From contig NZ_CP166097.1 of NCBI RefSeq assembly GCF_041228105.1, forward strand, positions 5,146,001-5,210,000: a DNA stretch of 64,000 bases, in the 5' to 3' direction. The stretch comes from Pectobacterium aroidearum (lineage in GTDB: Bacteria; Pseudomonadota; Gammaproteobacteria; Enterobacterales; Enterobacteriaceae). Below are positions 22,286 through 33,649 of this stretch, piece by piece; within the stretch, counting starts at the first letter, position 1; the number at the start of each line of letters is the position of its first letter. The notes under the pieces are model-generated. The model searched no databases. It saw nothing but the letters and a program-made list of their open reading frames with translations, and had not been told where the DNA came from. Both the position numbers and the translations under genes were made by a program.

Positions 22286-22373
22286 ACTGTCTGTAACAGC
22301 ATTACCTATTGAGCCTTCAGGGAAATTGCGGCATAAGAACAGTTCTCCCTGACGATTGGCATGGACTGACACG

Positions 22374-24068
22374 ATGAAATTTATCGGGAAATTATTGCTG
22401 ACCCTACTGCTGCTAGCCTTTTTAGCGCTGGTAGTCGTATACGTATTACTGCAAACCAGTTGGGCGGCAGGCTGGGTAAGTAATTGGGTAAACCAGAACA
22501 CCGACTACCAGTTGTCACTGGGAAAAATCAATCATGATTGGTCAACAGCCGATCACATCCAACTCACCGATGTCAGTTTTGGTCAGAAAAACCAGCCGCC
22601 GACGCTCACCGCCAAGCAGGTTTTAGCCGGGTTTAGCGTGCGTCAACTTACCGAACCACGTCATTTTGCCAGTCTGGAGCTAGAAGGCGGTACGTTAAAC
22701 CTTTCTTCACAGGCCGCCACACTCCCTATCGAAGCCGATGTGCTACAGCTGCGTACGATGGCACTGCAGGCAAAGGACGGTGATTGGCGCCTGAATGGCC
22801 AGCAGATCAACGGCGGGATGACGCCGTGGCAACCCGAGGCGGGCTATCTACTGGGCAAGCAGGGGCAGTTCCAGCTCAGCGCCCGTTCACTCGAACTTAA
22901 CGATATTCCCGCCAGCCAGGTCTTAGTTCAGGGCGAAATCAACCATAACCAGCTGATTCTGAACAATTTCGGCGCCGATGTTGCTCAAGGGCAGCTAACA
23001 GGCAACGCCAGCCGCGCGGAAGACGGCAGTTGGCAGATCGGTAACCTGCGACTCAGCAATGTCCGTTTGCAAACACAGAGAACGCCGGAAGCCTTCTGGC
23101 AGCCAGTGACCGAGCTGCCTTCCGTTACGGTCAACCGATTTGATCTGATTGATGCTCGTATTGAAGGGCCGGGATGGGCGTTTATCGATCTGGATGTTGC
23201 CCTGCAAAATGTCACGTTTAAGCAGAATGACTGGCAAAGCGAAGGGGGAACGCTGTCGTTCAATGCAACCGATATTGTGAACGGCAACATGCACCTTATC
23301 GACCCTATCGTGAATCTGGATTTGTCACCGGCAGGCGTTAACATCAAACAGTTTTCCACACGCTGGGAAGGCGGTTTACTGCGAACCAACGGCAACTGGC
23401 AACGTAGTAATCGACGCTTACAGCTGAACGAATTTGTTGTCGCAGGGATGGAGTACACACTCCCCGGCGACTGGCGTCAGCGGTGGCAAGCGACGCTGCC
23501 ATCATGGCTGGCAGAAGTGAATGTGCGAAAATTCACGGCCAATCGCAACCTGCTGATCGATATCAACCCGGATTTCCCGTTCCAGCTCACCGCACTGGAT
23601 GGCTACGGCAGTGATTTGCTGTTAGCACGCGACCACCAGTGGGGGGTCTGGACAGGATCGTTGAATCTTAATGCCAGCGACGCGACGTTCAATAAAGTCG
23701 ATGTGCGCCGCCCTTCACTGGCACTGGTAGCCAACGATAACCAGATCGCCATTAACGAACTCAGCGCATTTACGCAAAATGGCATGCTGGAGGCCAAGGC
23801 GACCATCAGCCAGCAACCGGCACGTAATTTATCCCTGTCGCTGACGGGGCGCGCCGTGCCGCTGGATGTTCTGACGCGCTGGGGATGGCCAGAACCCGCA
23901 ACCGCACCGACAGGCAACACGAATCTGCAATTACAGTTGAATGGGCGGCTTGCCGCCGATACACCGCTGAAGCCAACGCTAAACGGTACGCTGCAGGGTG
24001 TGGATAGCAACGATCGCCCAATCAGACAGCAAATGCATCAGGGAACCGTGGCAGAAACGCAAGAATGA
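22374..24068 (+). CDS. yicH: AsmA-family envelope protein YicH
   Basis: A 564-residue protein (E. coli YicH 569). The ATG at 22374 begins MKFIGKLLLTLLLLAFLALVVVYVLLQ, an N-terminal membrane anchor, and is preferred to the ATG at 22356, which adds six residues before it. The rest is a long, repeat-poor beta-rich periplasmic domain with the AsmA-type DYQLSLGKINHDWS and LEGGTLNLS segments and a C-terminal VPLDVLTRWGWPE region. AsmA-like proteins are thought to bridge the inner and outer membranes and move phospholipids; the specific role of YicH is not established. The final 25 residues are charged and probably unstructured. Confidence 0.9.
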   Translation: MKFIGKLLLTLLLLAFLALVVVYVLLQTSWAAGWVSNWVNQNTDYQLSLGKINHDWSTADHIQLTDVSFGQKNQPPTLTAKQVLAGFSVRQLTEPRHFASLELEGGTLNLSSQAATLPIEADVLQLRTMALQAKDGDWRLNGQQINGGMTPWQPEAGYLLGKQGQFQLSARSLELNDIPASQVLVQGEINHNQLILNNFGADVAQGQLTGNASRAEDGSWQIGNLRLSNVRLQTQRTPEAFWQPVTELPSVTVNRFDLIDARIEGPGWAFIDLDVALQNVTFKQNDWQSEGGTLSFNATDIVNGNMHLIDPIVNLDLSPAGVNIKQFSTRWEGGLLRTNGNWQRSNRRLQLNEFVVAGMEYTLPGDWRQRWQATLPSWLAEVNVRKFTANRNLLIDINPDFPFQLTALDGYGSDLLLARDHQWGVWTGSLNLNASDATFNKVDVRRPSLALVANDNQIAINELSAFTQNGMLEAKATISQQPARNLSLSLTGRAVPLDVLTRWGWPEPATAPTGNTNLQLQLNGRLAADTPLKPTLNGTLQGVDSNDRPIRQQMHQGTVAETQE

Positions 24069-24124
24069 TTGCGCTTTCAATACACGGGGCCAGGCCGTTG
24101 GCAAATCTATTTACCAAATGGAAA

Positions 24125-24305
24125 CGGGAGTAACGGAATAGAAGAGTAAAGCGTTTGCGCCAGGGACAAAAACGTCAGGAACGTTTTTGAACGTCGCTTG
24201 CGACGGCCCTGAAAGGGTGAATCTCAGGGATGAGATTCATATCTGCGCAAGCCGAGCTTACATGGACGTACTTGCAGCGTCTTTACGATCTATCCGTTAC
24301 TCCCG
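24125..24305 (+). repeat. Family B palindromic repeat element with inverted ends (181 bp)
   Basis: The outer ends are inverted repeats: CGGGAGTAACGG at 24125-24136 and CCGTTACTCCCG at 24294-24305, extended inwards imperfectly (AATAGAAGAGTAAAG versus CTTTACGATCTAT). Inside are the hairpins AAAAACGTCAGGAACGTTTTT and CGTCGCTTGCGACG, a GGCCCT..AGGG arm and GAATCTCAGGGATGAGATTC. Related internal hairpins occur at 4915-4955 and 49318-49440. It is non-coding; the gap 24069-24430 between yicH and yiiD holds nothing else I can identify. Confidence 0.75.
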
Positions 24306-24430
24306 CTCTACGGACTTTGTCAGCAACATCACACAGTCAGAATCACGTGTATTATTATGGCGAAATGCTGCTGGCTAACATGCAGCGTGATGTTCCGATA
24401 GGAAGGCCATCATAATATGGTCACTGCGAG

Positions 24431-25372
24431 TTAATCTACTTCCGAACCGCCTTCTTCCAGCGGTGCATCCGGCTGGGCAGGCAGCACGATATACACCCCT
24501 TCAAATAGCGCCCCTTTATTGTCATCACCGAACAGCTCGACATTTAACTGCACGCGTGCCTTACGCCCACGCGCCAGACGATCAAGATCGCCACTCAGCG
24601 ACCCTAAATCAGCAATAGCACTTGGTCTGCCACTGACTGGCGCACTGTAACGAATGTGCGCATCCGCCAGAATAATCGTTCCACCGAGGTGCCGTTCACG
24701 CAGCAGCAGCCAGATCAGCCCCCAACCGGTGAGCGTCGCGAGAGAAAACATGCTGCCGGCAAAAAGCGTGTGGTGCGGGTTTTGGTTGCCCGTTTCAGGC
24801 ATGGTGGTGATAAATTTCTTCCCAGTGTACTGGCTTATCCGCACCCCCATCTTTTCACTCAAAGGGATGTGATCGTACCAGGCCTGTTGTAGCTGTCCGC
24901 ACCAGTCAGGGCGGTGCAAAATATCATCCAGCGTCGCCACCGGTTTAATCATCAGAAAGTGCCGCACAGGCGTCGTTTGTGGTGCAGTGATTTCGCCCTG
25001 GTTAACAAAACCCAGCTTGGAGAAGAAATCCATTGCGTCTTCACGGGCGCTACAGACCACACGCTTGACGCCTTCCTGACGCGCCACGGACTCCAGGGTA
25101 ATCGCAAGCAACGTGCCTAACCCTTTCCCCCGCACGTCGGGATGAACCGCCAGGAAACGGATGGCCGCTTCATTATCCGCATTGATGGAAAGGCGGCCTA
25201 TCGCGACCAGCCTTCCCTGTTCATCCACCACAGTTTGGTGATGTGCCAGAGCATCGTAGGCATCGCGCTCGGAGCCTAACGGCTGGCGCAGAGGTTTACG
25301 CAGCATTTCCCAGCGGAATTGATAGTACGCATCCAGTTCTTCTGCGCTTTCAGGTACTCTCAGATGATACAT
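24431..25372 (-). CDS. yiiD: Bifunctional GNAT acetyltransferase / thioesterase-like protein YiiD
   Basis: A 313-residue two-domain protein. The N-terminal half is a GNAT acetyltransferase with the acetyl-CoA loop [16 protein letters not shown] (about residues 75-91). The C-terminal half is a hot-dog, thioesterase-like YiiD_C domain ([22 protein letters not shown] and [14 protein letters not shown]). E. coli YiiD (329 residues, also annotated FabY) has the same architecture and is linked to fatty-acid synthesis initiation; substrate assignment is by homology only. It lies in the dtd-yihX neighbourhood as in E. coli. Its own upstream gap of about 100 bp contains the promoter. Confidence 0.87.
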   Translation of the reverse strand: MYHLRVPESAEELDAYYQFRWEMLRKPLRQPLGSERDAYDALAHHQTVVDEQGRLVAIGRLSINADNEAAIRFLAVHPDVRGKGLGTLLAITLESVARQEGVKRVVCSAREDAMDFFSKLGFVNQGEITAPQTTPVRHFLMIKPVATLDDILHRPDWCGQLQQAWYDHIPLSEKMGVRISQYTGKKFITTMPETGNQNPHHTLFAGSMFSLATLTGWGLIWLLLRERHLGGTIILADAHIRYSAPVSGRPSAIADLGSLSGDLDRLARGRKARVQLNVELFGDDNKGALFEGVYIVLPAQPDAPLEEGGSEVD

Positions 25373-25475
25373 AACCCTTCCTCTATACCGAGATGCCTTA
25401 TTGCATCGGGGTTCATAAGATCAGACCGCTGACAAACGGATACACGGCGCAATAGCGGCAACGGTGCCTGCAACG

Positions 25476-25913
25476 TTATGTCTGTAGCCAGAACGTCACC
25501 GGGCCGTCATTCACCAATGCCACTTTCATATCTGCCGCAAACTGCCCCGTTTCCGTGTGAACGCCTTGTTCACGACACTGTCCGACAAAATACTGATAGA
25601 GGCGATCGGCCTCCGAGGGATGTGCACCGCGAGAAAACCCAGGCCGCATGCCACGCTGCGTATCAGCCACCAGTGTAAACTGCGAAACCACCAGCACATT
25701 GCCGCCAGCCTGACGAACATTGAGATTCATTTTCCCGTCATCGTCACCGAATATGCGGTAGCCCAACACGCGCTCACAGAGTCGCGTGGCTTTTTGTTCG
25801 TCATCGCCCTGCTCAACGCCCAGCAAGATCAGCAAACCTTTATCGATCTCCCCAATAACCTTGCCTTCCACCGTAACGCTGGCGCTGGAAACCCGCTGAA
25901 TTAGCGCAATCAT
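25476..25913 (-). CDS. dtd: D-aminoacyl-tRNA deacylase
   Basis: A 145-residue protein, the length of E. coli Dtd. It hydrolyses D-aminoacyl-tRNAs (and Gly-tRNA-Ala), preventing D-amino-acid incorporation. Family motifs are the SQFTLVADT segment and the cross-subunit Gly-cisPro motif [10 protein letters not shown]. The ATG at 25913 gives [13 protein letters not shown], the conserved N-terminus; a TTG four codons upstream abuts the AGGAG and cannot use it. In E. coli yihY (rbn) separates dtd from yihX, but here the two are only 64 bp apart. Confidence 0.95.
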   Translation of the reverse strand: MIALIQRVSSASVTVEGKVIGEIDKGLLILLGVEQGDDEQKATRLCERVLGYRIFGDDDGKMNLNVRQAGGNVLVVSQFTLVADTQRGMRPGFSRGAHPSEADRLYQYFVGQCREQGVHTETGQFAADMKVALVNDGPVTFWLQT

Positions 25914-25977
25914 AAAACCCAACAACTCCTGATGTCGTCATTCCCAATAGGGGCTGTGTCCGCCCCTGCGATATAAA

Positions 25978-26589
25978 TCATGCTTTAGCTGTCGCCGCCT
26001 GCATAGCAAAAAAATCCGGCACCACCTGACGATCGGTCACCAGAATGCTGTGAATGCCCAAACTCTGTGCAGCATCGACGTTCGCGGCATTATCGTCAAA
26101 AAAGACAGCCTGCGCTGGCGTAACACCTTCCTGCGTCAGGACATACTGATAAATCGCCAATTCCGGCTTACGCAATCCAATATCTTGCGACAGATAGACC
26201 CTGTCAGCCGTTGCCCCCACTTCCGGGAATAACACCGGCCAGTGTGAACAATGAAGGCGGTTGGTGTTCGACAGAATCACCACGCGGTGCCCTTCCTGAC
26301 GCAGGCGCTGCATGATGTCGATAACCTCAGGACGCAACGCGACAAAGATAGCCTGCCAGCCTGCGGTGAATTGCTCGAAGCTCAGAGCGATACCCATTTC
26401 CTGACATAGTCTGGTCGCAAATTCTTCATCGCTGATCTCACCCCGCTCATGCTGTTCAAACGCTTCGCCCATAACGAAACGTTCTTGCAACGTCGCGAGC
26501 GGCGCGCTACTCAGATTACTCCAGACGCCTAATACTCTTTTGAAATCAATATCGATGACGACATTACCCAAATCAAAGATATACAGCAT
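25978..26589 (-). CDS. yihX: HAD-family sugar phosphatase YihX
   Basis: A 203-residue HAD-superfamily phosphatase, homologous to E. coli YihX, which hydrolyses alpha-D-glucose-1-phosphate. Motif I is FDLGNVVIDID with the nucleophilic Asp near residue 6, motif II is VVILSNTNR, the Lys lies in LRKPE, and motif IV is FFDDNAANVD. The ATG at 26589 has AGGAGG 8 nt upstream and gives MLYIFDLGN; a longer frame to 26625 adds 12 residues without family support. It precedes dtd in the same direction and may be cotranscribed with it. Confidence 0.93.
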   Translation of the reverse strand: MLYIFDLGNVVIDIDFKRVLGVWSNLSSAPLATLQERFVMGEAFEQHERGEISDEEFATRLCQEMGIALSFEQFTAGWQAIFVALRPEVIDIMQRLRQEGHRVVILSNTNRLHCSHWPVLFPEVGATADRVYLSQDIGLRKPELAIYQYVLTQEGVTPAQAVFFDDNAANVDAAQSLGIHSILVTDRQVVPDFFAMQAATAKA

Positions 26590-26698
26590 GGCAGCCACCT
26601 CCTGACGTAATCGTAGGATTTTCACTGTAGCGGGAAATGGAGAAACTGAACAGGGTGGAAATATAAGGAAAGGTTAAAGTGGAAGAAAGTGCATAAAA

Positions 26699-26722
26699 TT
26701 CAGGGCACCCGAAGGTGCCCTG
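26699..26722 (-). terminator. typA terminator
   Basis: A 9-bp stem CAGGGCACC / GGTGCCCTG with a tetraloop lies 29 bp past the typA stop. On the minus strand it is followed by AATTTTAT. Confidence 0.8.
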
Positions 26723-26750
26723 TTGCGTAACCATACAAATCTGTCTGAAA

Positions 26751-28574
<1,824 letters not shown>

Positions 28575-28681
28575 AGCTTTGCCTCAGGCATTTAGAAATA
28601 GCGCGCTATTGTACACGTATTAATCGAGGGACTAAACAAGATCACAAGCATCTATGATAAACAACCTAGAGCTGCCTGCTT

Positions 28682-28697
28682 TGTGATCCCTTTCACG
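28682..28697 (+). promoter_or_regulatory. CRP site upstream of glnA
   Basis: TGTGATCCCTTTCACG fits TGTGA-N6-TCACA with one mismatch. In E. coli CRP activates the sigma-70 promoter glnAp1 from an equivalent upstream site. It could also affect divergent typA. Confidence 0.65.
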
Positions 28698-28725
28698 GTG
28701 CAAAAGCGCTACAAGCGAACACGAA

Positions 28726-28742
28726 TGCACTAAATAAGTGCA
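28726..28742 (+). promoter_or_regulatory. NtrC enhancer site 1 of glnA
   Basis: TGCACTAAATAAGTGCA, a near-perfect dyad. Its centre (28734) lies about 140 bp upstream of the start predicted from the sigma-54 promoter, the same offset as E. coli NtrC site 1. Confidence 0.88.
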
Positions 28743-28758
28743 ATAATTCACACATGGA

Positions 28759-28773
28759 GCACCATTTTGGTGC
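28759..28773 (+). promoter_or_regulatory. NtrC enhancer site 2 of glnA
   Basis: GCACCATTTTGGTGC, a perfect dyad matching the NtrC consensus. Its centre (28766) is 32 bp, three helical turns, from site 1 and about 108 bp upstream of the predicted sigma-54 start, as in E. coli. Confidence 0.92.
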
Positions 28774-28846
28774 TTTAGACTATAATGGTGCAGTGGATTT
28801 CTATGAGAAAGTCCCAAGTAGCAACACATTGCACACATTTAAAAAG

Positions 28847-28863
28847 TTGGCACACTTTTAGCT
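28847..28863 (+). promoter_or_regulatory. Sigma-54 promoter glnAp2
   Basis: TTGGCACACTTTTAGCT has the invariant GG (28849-28850) and GC (28861-28862) separated by exactly 10 bp, with a full TTGGCAC -24 element. Transcription should start near 28874, about 70 bp before the glnA ATG. Confidence 0.9.
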
Positions 28864-28943
28864 TTAGTCTACTCACGGCAACAACATCAATCCACAACGA
28901 TATTCGTTCCACGACGATAAATGACCAATCGGGAGAACCAAGT

Positions 28944-30353
28944 ATGTCCGCAGAACATGTTTTGACGATGCTGAATGAGCACGAAGTGAAGTTTGTTGAT
29001 TTACGCTTCACGGATACTAAAGGTAAAGAGCAGCACGTCACCATTCCGGCTCATCAAGTCAATGCCGACTTCTTCGAAGAAGGTAAAATGTTTGATGGTT
29101 CCTCGATTGGCGGCTGGAAAGGTATTAACGAGTCAGACATGGTTCTGATGCCAGATGCCAGCACCGCGATGATCGATCCGTTCTTCGAAGATTCCACGCT
29201 GATCATTCGTTGTGACATCCTTGAGCCAGGCACCATGCAGGGCTACGATCGTGACCCACGTTCTATCGCAAAACGTGCGGAAGACTTCCTGCGTTCTTCC
29301 GGCATTGCCGATACCGTCCTGTTCGGGCCAGAGCCAGAATTCTTCCTGTTCGATGACATCCGTTTCGGCAGCAGCACTTCTGGTTCCCACGTTGCTATCG
29401 ACGATGTCGAAGCTTACTGGAACTCCGGTAAAGAATACGAAGGCGGTAACAAAGGTCACCGTCCAGGTCTGAAAGGCGGCTATTTCCCAGTTCCACCAGT
29501 CGATTCATCACAGGACATCCGTTCTGCTATGTGTCTGACCATGGAGCAAATGGGTCTGGTTGTTGAAGCTCACCACCACGAAGTGGCAACTGCTGGTCAG
29601 AACGAAGTGGCTACCCGCTTCAACACTATGACCAAAAAAGCTGACGAAATTCAGATCTACAAATATGTCGTGCATAACGTAGCTCACGCTTACGGTAAAA
29701 CCGCGACCTTCATGCCAAAACCTATGTTCGGTGATAACGGTTCTGGTATGCACTGCCACATGTCTCTGTCTAAAGACGGTACTAACCTGTTCGCTGGCGA
29801 CAAATACGGCGGCCTGTCTGAACTGGCTCTGTTCTACATCGGCGGTGTTATCAAGCACGCTAAAGCCATCAACGCCCTGGCGAACCCAACCACCAACTCC
29901 TACAAGCGTCTGGTCCCAGGCTACGAAGCCCCAGTTATGCTGGCTTACTCTGCCCGTAACCGTTCTGCTTCAATCCGTATCCCGGTTGTTGCCAGCCCGA
30001 AAGCACGTCGTATCGAAGCACGCTTCCCGGATCCAGCAGCTAACCCATACCTGTGCTTCGCTGCACTGCTGATGGCTGGCCTCGACGGCATCATCAACAA
30101 AATCCACCCTGGCGATGCTATGGACAAAAACCTGTACGACCTGCCGCCAGAAGAAGAAGCAGAGATTCCAAAAGTTGCAGGTTCTCTGGACGAGGCCCTG
30201 GCTGCACTGAACGAAGACCGCGAGTTCCTGACCCGTGGTGGCGTGTTCACCGACGACGCTATCGAAGCGTATATCGAACTGCGTAAATCTGAGATTGACC
30301 GCGTTCGTATGACGCCGCACCCAGTAGAGTTCGAACTGTACTACAGCGTTTAA
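28944..30353 (+). CDS. glnA: Glutamine synthetase, type I
   Basis: A 469-residue subunit of the dodecameric enzyme, the E. coli length. It makes glutamine from glutamate, NH4+ and ATP. The start at 28944 ([17 protein letters not shown]) is preceded by GGGAGA; the open frame extends upstream only as non-coding leader. Visible are the [16 protein letters not shown] latch, the metal-binding [20 protein letters not shown], and the adenylylation-tyrosine motif NLYDLPPEE, showing type I-beta control by GlnE/PII. It heads glnALG. The upstream CRP, NtrC and sigma-54 sites give nitrogen-starvation control. Confidence 0.98.
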   Translation: MSAEHVLTMLNEHEVKFVDLRFTDTKGKEQHVTIPAHQVNADFFEEGKMFDGSSIGGWKGINESDMVLMPDASTAMIDPFFEDSTLIIRCDILEPGTMQGYDRDPRSIAKRAEDFLRSSGIADTVLFGPEPEFFLFDDIRFGSSTSGSHVAIDDVEAYWNSGKEYEGGNKGHRPGLKGGYFPVPPVDSSQDIRSAMCLTMEQMGLVVEAHHHEVATAGQNEVATRFNTMTKKADEIQIYKYVVHNVAHAYGKTATFMPKPMFGDNGSGMHCHMSLSKDGTNLFAGDKYGGLSELALFYIGGVIKHAKAINALANPTTNSYKRLVPGYEAPVMLAYSARNRSASIRIPVVASPKARRIEARFPDPAANPYLCFAALLMAGLDGIINKIHPGDAMDKNLYDLPPEEEAEIPKVAGSLDEALAALNEDREFLTRGGVFTDDAIEAYIELRKSEIDRVRMTPHPVEFELYYSV

Positions 30354-30373
30354 TAACTACAGCGTCTAATATT

Positions 30374-30500
30374 TATACCCTAAATAATTCGAGTTGCGTG
30401 AAGGCGGCAACCGCACGAGTCCCCAGGAGCTTACATAAGTAAGTGACTGGGGTGAGTAAGCGCAGCCAACGCACAAGCAGCTTGAAGTATGACGGGTATA
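30374..30500. repeat. Family A palindromic repeat element, copy 2 (about 127 bp)
   Basis: It begins TATACCCTAAATAATTCGAG and ends CTTGAAGTATGACGGGTATA, so the outer TATACCC/GGGTATA are inverted. The middle has a CCCCAG..CTGGGG stem (30421-30450). It lies between the glnA stop and the glnA terminator, inside the glnA-glnL intergenic transcript, and would form a stable mRNA hairpin. Confidence 0.85.
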
Positions 30501-30591
30501 TCTCGGTGTGGTTGGGTGTGCTGATACCCGACCATCACCGATAAACAACAGAATACTAAGAAGTTTGTTCTTGTTGCCGTGGAAACGCTTC

Positions 30592-30616
30592 AGCCCATCT
30601 TCGGATGGGCTTTTTT
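30592..30616 (+). terminator. Attenuating terminator between glnA and glnL
   Basis: AGCCCATC, loop TTCG, GATGGGCT, then TTTTTT. Its position after glnA and before the glnL promoter matches the partial terminator that keeps glnLG expression below glnA. Confidence 0.9.
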
Positions 30617-30666
30617 CACCGCCGGCATTGGCCGTTGCGACGTAACATCCATCATCCACACTACAA

Positions 30667-30682
30667 TGCACCATGCTGGTGC
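30667..30682 (+). promoter_or_regulatory. NtrC operator at glnLp
   Basis: TGCACCATGCTGGTGC, a good NtrC dyad 14 bp before the glnL ATG. In E. coli an NtrC site at the same place represses the weak glnL promoter. Confidence 0.85.
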
Positions 30683-30695
30683 GGGAGTCTGCGTT

Positions 30696-31745
30696 ATGGC
30701 AACAGGCACGCTGCCCGATGCTGGGCAGATCCTAAATTCCCTGATAAACAGTATCTTATTGCTGGATAACGATCTGGCTATTCACTATTCCAACCCGGCA
30801 GCACAGCAATTACTGGCACAAAGCTCGCGTAAATTATCCGGCACACCGCTGCCCGATTTGCTGGGATACTTTTCTCTGAATATCGATTTACTGCGTGAAA
30901 GTCTGGATTCAGGGCAAGGTTTTACGGATAACGAAGTCACTCTCGTCGTAGATGGTAAAGCGCACATCATGTCGCTCACCGCTCAGCGGGTACAAAACGA
31001 TTTTATCCTACTGGAAATGGCGCCGATGGATAACCAGCGCCGTCTCAGTCAGGAACAGCTTCAACATGCACAACAGCAGGCTGCCCGTGATTTAGTCCGG
31101 GGTCTGGCGCATGAGATAAAAAATCCGCTTGGCGGATTACGCGGTGCCGCACAGTTGCTTGCTAAAGCCTTGCCCGATCCGGCATTGACAGAATATACCA
31201 AGGTCATCATCGAACAGGCGGACCGCCTGCGTAATTTGGTCGATCGCCTGCTCGGGCCTCAGCAGCCCGGCCTGCACGTCACCCAAAGCATCCATCAGGT
31301 CGCCGAACGCGTTTGTCAGCTCGTGTCACTGGAAAAGCCAGACAATGTAACGCTGGTGAAAGACTATGATCCCAGCCTGCCAGAGCTGACGCACGACCCT
31401 GACCAGATTGAACAGGTACTGCTGAATATTACCCGCAATGCGCTACAGGCGCTGGGCGAGGAAGGCGGAACGATTACGATACGTACCCGCACGGCTTTTC
31501 AGCTTACGTTACACGGCGTGCGCTATCGCCTCGCCGCGCGTATTGACGTGGAAGATGACGGCCCCGGCGTACCGGCTCAACTTCAGGACACACTGTTTTA
31601 CCCGATGGTGAGCGGGCGCGAGGGGGGAACCGGTTTAGGGCTTTCCATCGCCCGCAGTCTTATCGACCAGCATTCCGGTAAAATTGAATTTAACAGTTGG
31701 CCAGGACACACCGAATTCTCGGTTTACCTGCCCATTCGCCAGTGA
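30696..31745 (+). CDS. glnL: Nitrogen regulation sensor kinase/phosphatase NtrB
   Basis: A 349-residue soluble histidine kinase, the E. coli length. The start at 30696 ([20 protein letters not shown]) follows a GGGAG ribosome-binding site; the frame open to 30579 is leader. A PAS-like N-terminal domain is followed by the H box [13 protein letters not shown] with H139, then N box [10 protein letters not shown] and G boxes EDDGPGVP and [10 protein letters not shown]. It phosphorylates NtrC under nitrogen limitation and dephosphorylates it when bound by PII. Confidence 0.97.
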   Translation: MATGTLPDAGQILNSLINSILLLDNDLAIHYSNPAAQQLLAQSSRKLSGTPLPDLLGYFSLNIDLLRESLDSGQGFTDNEVTLVVDGKAHIMSLTAQRVQNDFILLEMAPMDNQRRLSQEQLQHAQQQAARDLVRGLAHEIKNPLGGLRGAAQLLAKALPDPALTEYTKVIIEQADRLRNLVDRLLGPQQPGLHVTQSIHQVAERVCQLVSLEKPDNVTLVKDYDPSLPELTHDPDQIEQVLLNITRNALQALGEEGGTITIRTRTAFQLTLHGVRYRLAARIDVEDDGPGVPAQLQDTLFYPMVSGREGGTGLGLSIARSLIDQHSGKIEFNSWPGHTEFSVYLPIRQ

Positions 31746-31753
31746 GGTTCACA

Positions 31754-33166
31754 ATGCAACGAGGGATAGTCTGGATTGTCGATGACGATAGCTCCATCCG
31801 TTGGGTGCTTGAGCGCGCGCTTGCTGGTGCGGGTTTAACCTGCGCAACGTTTGAGAACGGAAATCAGGTGCTGCATGCGCTAGCAACACAAACGCCCGAC
31901 GTTCTGCTGTCCGACATCCGCATGCCAGGGATGGATGGATTAGCGCTCTTACAGCAAATCAAACAGCGCCACCCGATGCTTCCGGTCATCATTATGACGG
32001 CGCATTCCGATTTGGATGCCGCCGTCAGCGCTTATCAACAGGGTGCGTTCGACTATTTGCCGAAGCCGTTCGATATTGATGAAGCCGTTGCGCTGGTTGA
32101 GCGCGCGATCAGCCATTATCTGGAACAGCAGCAGCCGGTACGCAGCCAACCGATCAATGGCCCGACAACGGATATTATCGGCGAAGCGCCCGCGATGCAG
32201 GATGTCTTTCGCATCATCGGCCGCCTGTCTCGCTCGTCAATCAGCGTGCTGATTAACGGCGAATCGGGAACCGGTAAAGAGCTGGTGGCACACGCCCTGC
32301 ATCGCCACAGCCCGCGTACTAAAGCCCCTTTTATCGCGCTGAATATGGCCGCCATACCCAAAGATCTGATCGAATCAGAACTGTTCGGCCATGAAAAAGG
32401 CGCGTTTACGGGTGCCAACCAAATTCGTCAGGGCCGCTTTGAGCAGGCCGATGGCGGTACGCTGTTTCTGGATGAAATTGGCGACATGCCGCTAGACGTG
32501 CAAACACGTCTGTTGCGCGTATTGGCAGACGGACAGTTTTATCGCGTTGGTGGCTACGCGGCGGTGAAAGTGGATGTCCGCATTATCGCCGCAACGCACC
32601 AAAATCTTGAACAGCGCGTGCAGGAAGGCAAGTTCCGTGAGGATCTGTTTCACCGCCTGAACGTGATCCGGGTTCATCTACCGCCGCTGCGTGAACGCCG
32701 GGAAGATATCCCTCGTCTGGCACGTTATTTCTTACAGGCCACGGCCAAAGAGCTGGGCGTCGAGCCGAAGAATCTGCATCCAGAAGCGGAAACAGCGCTG
32801 ACCCGTTTACCGTGGCCCGGCAACGTGCGCCAATTGGAAAATACCTGCCGCTGGTTGACGGTCATGGCCGCCGGTCAGGAAGTATTGATTCAGGATCTGC
32901 CGCCTGAACTGTTCGAGACAACAGCACCGGATTCCACCGTGCATATTCTGCCGGACAGTTGGGCTACGCTGTTAGCACAATGGGCCGATCGCGCGCTGCG
33001 TTCCGGTCATCAAAACCTGCTGGCAGAAGCACAGCCAGAAATGGAAAGGACGTTGCTGACGACAGCACTGCGACATACGCAGGGGCATAAACAGGAAGCG
33101 GCAAGATTGCTGGGATGGGGCAGAAATACCCTGACGCGTAAATTAAAAGAGCTGGGAATGGAGTAG
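31754..33166 (+). CDS. glnG: Nitrogen response regulator NtrC (sigma-54 activator)
   Basis: A 470-residue protein (469 in E. coli). The receiver domain has the phosphorylation site D54 in [12 protein letters not shown]. The AAA+ domain has Walker [10 protein letters not shown], the sigma-54 contact loop GAFTGA and Walker [12 protein letters not shown]. The C-terminal Fis-type helix-turn-helix is [19 protein letters not shown]. The start at 31754 gives the conserved [12 protein letters not shown] and lies 8 bp after glnL; an open frame back to 31697 lies inside glnL. It activates glnAp2 through the sites at 28726-28773. Confidence 0.97.
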   Translation: MQRGIVWIVDDDSSIRWVLERALAGAGLTCATFENGNQVLHALATQTPDVLLSDIRMPGMDGLALLQQIKQRHPMLPVIIMTAHSDLDAAVSAYQQGAFDYLPKPFDIDEAVALVERAISHYLEQQQPVRSQPINGPTTDIIGEAPAMQDVFRIIGRLSRSSISVLINGESGTGKELVAHALHRHSPRTKAPFIALNMAAIPKDLIESELFGHEKGAFTGANQIRQGRFEQADGGTLFLDEIGDMPLDVQTRLLRVLADGQFYRVGGYAAVKVDVRIIAATHQNLEQRVQEGKFREDLFHRLNVIRVHLPPLRERREDIPRLARYFLQATAKELGVEPKNLHPEAETALTRLPWPGNVRQLENTCRWLTVMAAGQEVLIQDLPPELFETTAPDSTVHILPDSWATLLAQWADRALRSGHQNLLAEAQPEMERTLLTTALRHTQGHKQEAARLLGWGRNTLTRKLKELGME

Positions 33167-33309
33167 CAAGATTGCTTTTTTATTGCTCAATTGTTAATAA
33201 ACAAACTGGTGATAAAAAATACAATCTGGCGCACGAAATTGTCATTAATTTGTCCTTTACTTGCCTCGAGTCAGCAGTATGATCGTGTCGCTGATTCGGG
33301 AGGAATACC

Positions 33310-33432
33310 ATGCTGGACTCATTGATTTCCGTAGCAACACACGGTGCTGAAATTGGCTCCGCGGCGAGCCACTCGCCGCAGGCTGCTATTGCCGCCGTTC
33401 TGTGTGCTGCACTGATTAACTTCTTTAGTTGA
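33310..33432 (+). CDS. yshB: Small membrane protein YshB (40 residues)
   Basis: A 40-codon ORF starting MLDSLISVATHGAEIG and ending AAIAAVLCAALINFFS, preceded by a strong GGGAGG ribosome-binding site (33298-33303) and followed by a terminator. It resembles E. coli YshB (36 residues, ending in a similar PQTAVAAVLCAA-type hydrophobic helix), which also lies just after glnG. The single hydrophobic C-terminal helix suggests an inner-membrane location. In Salmonella YshB has been reported to contribute to intracellular replication; no function is known in plant pathogens. It is four residues longer than the E. coli protein, owing to an insertion in the N-terminal half. Confidence 0.82.
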   Translation: MLDSLISVATHGAEIGSAASHSPQAAIAAVLCAALINFFS

Positions 33433-33448
33433 TCCTATAAAAGCTAGA

Positions 33449-33487
33449 AAACAGCCAGTCGGTGCCCACATCGACTGGCTGTTTTTG
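33449..33487 (+). terminator. yshB terminator
   Basis: AACAGCCAGTCG pairs with CGACTGGCTGTT around a 10-nt loop, followed by TTTTG. It isolates the glnALG-yshB region from the downstream accessory operon. Confidence 0.9.
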
Positions 33488-33649
33488 TTATTATTTTTTT
33501 TCTCATCGAACAGCGCTATCGCCTCTCCTTACATTCATCTAGCCCTTCTTGTCACCTTTTCCGCCACCCGAAGTAAAATTGTTTCTCTTTCCAGCCACAT
33601 CCCCAGCAACAAAACAAATTAAATTATTGATAATAAACAAATTTAAAGG

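Noticed and set aside
24187..24415. Two overlapping plus-strand frames of about 60 codons after yicH
   Set aside because: They lie in and beside the family B repeat and have no protein-like features.
28785..28943. In-frame upstream extension of glnA (53 codons)
   Set aside because: It contains the sigma-54 promoter; family length and ribosome-binding site support the start at 28944.
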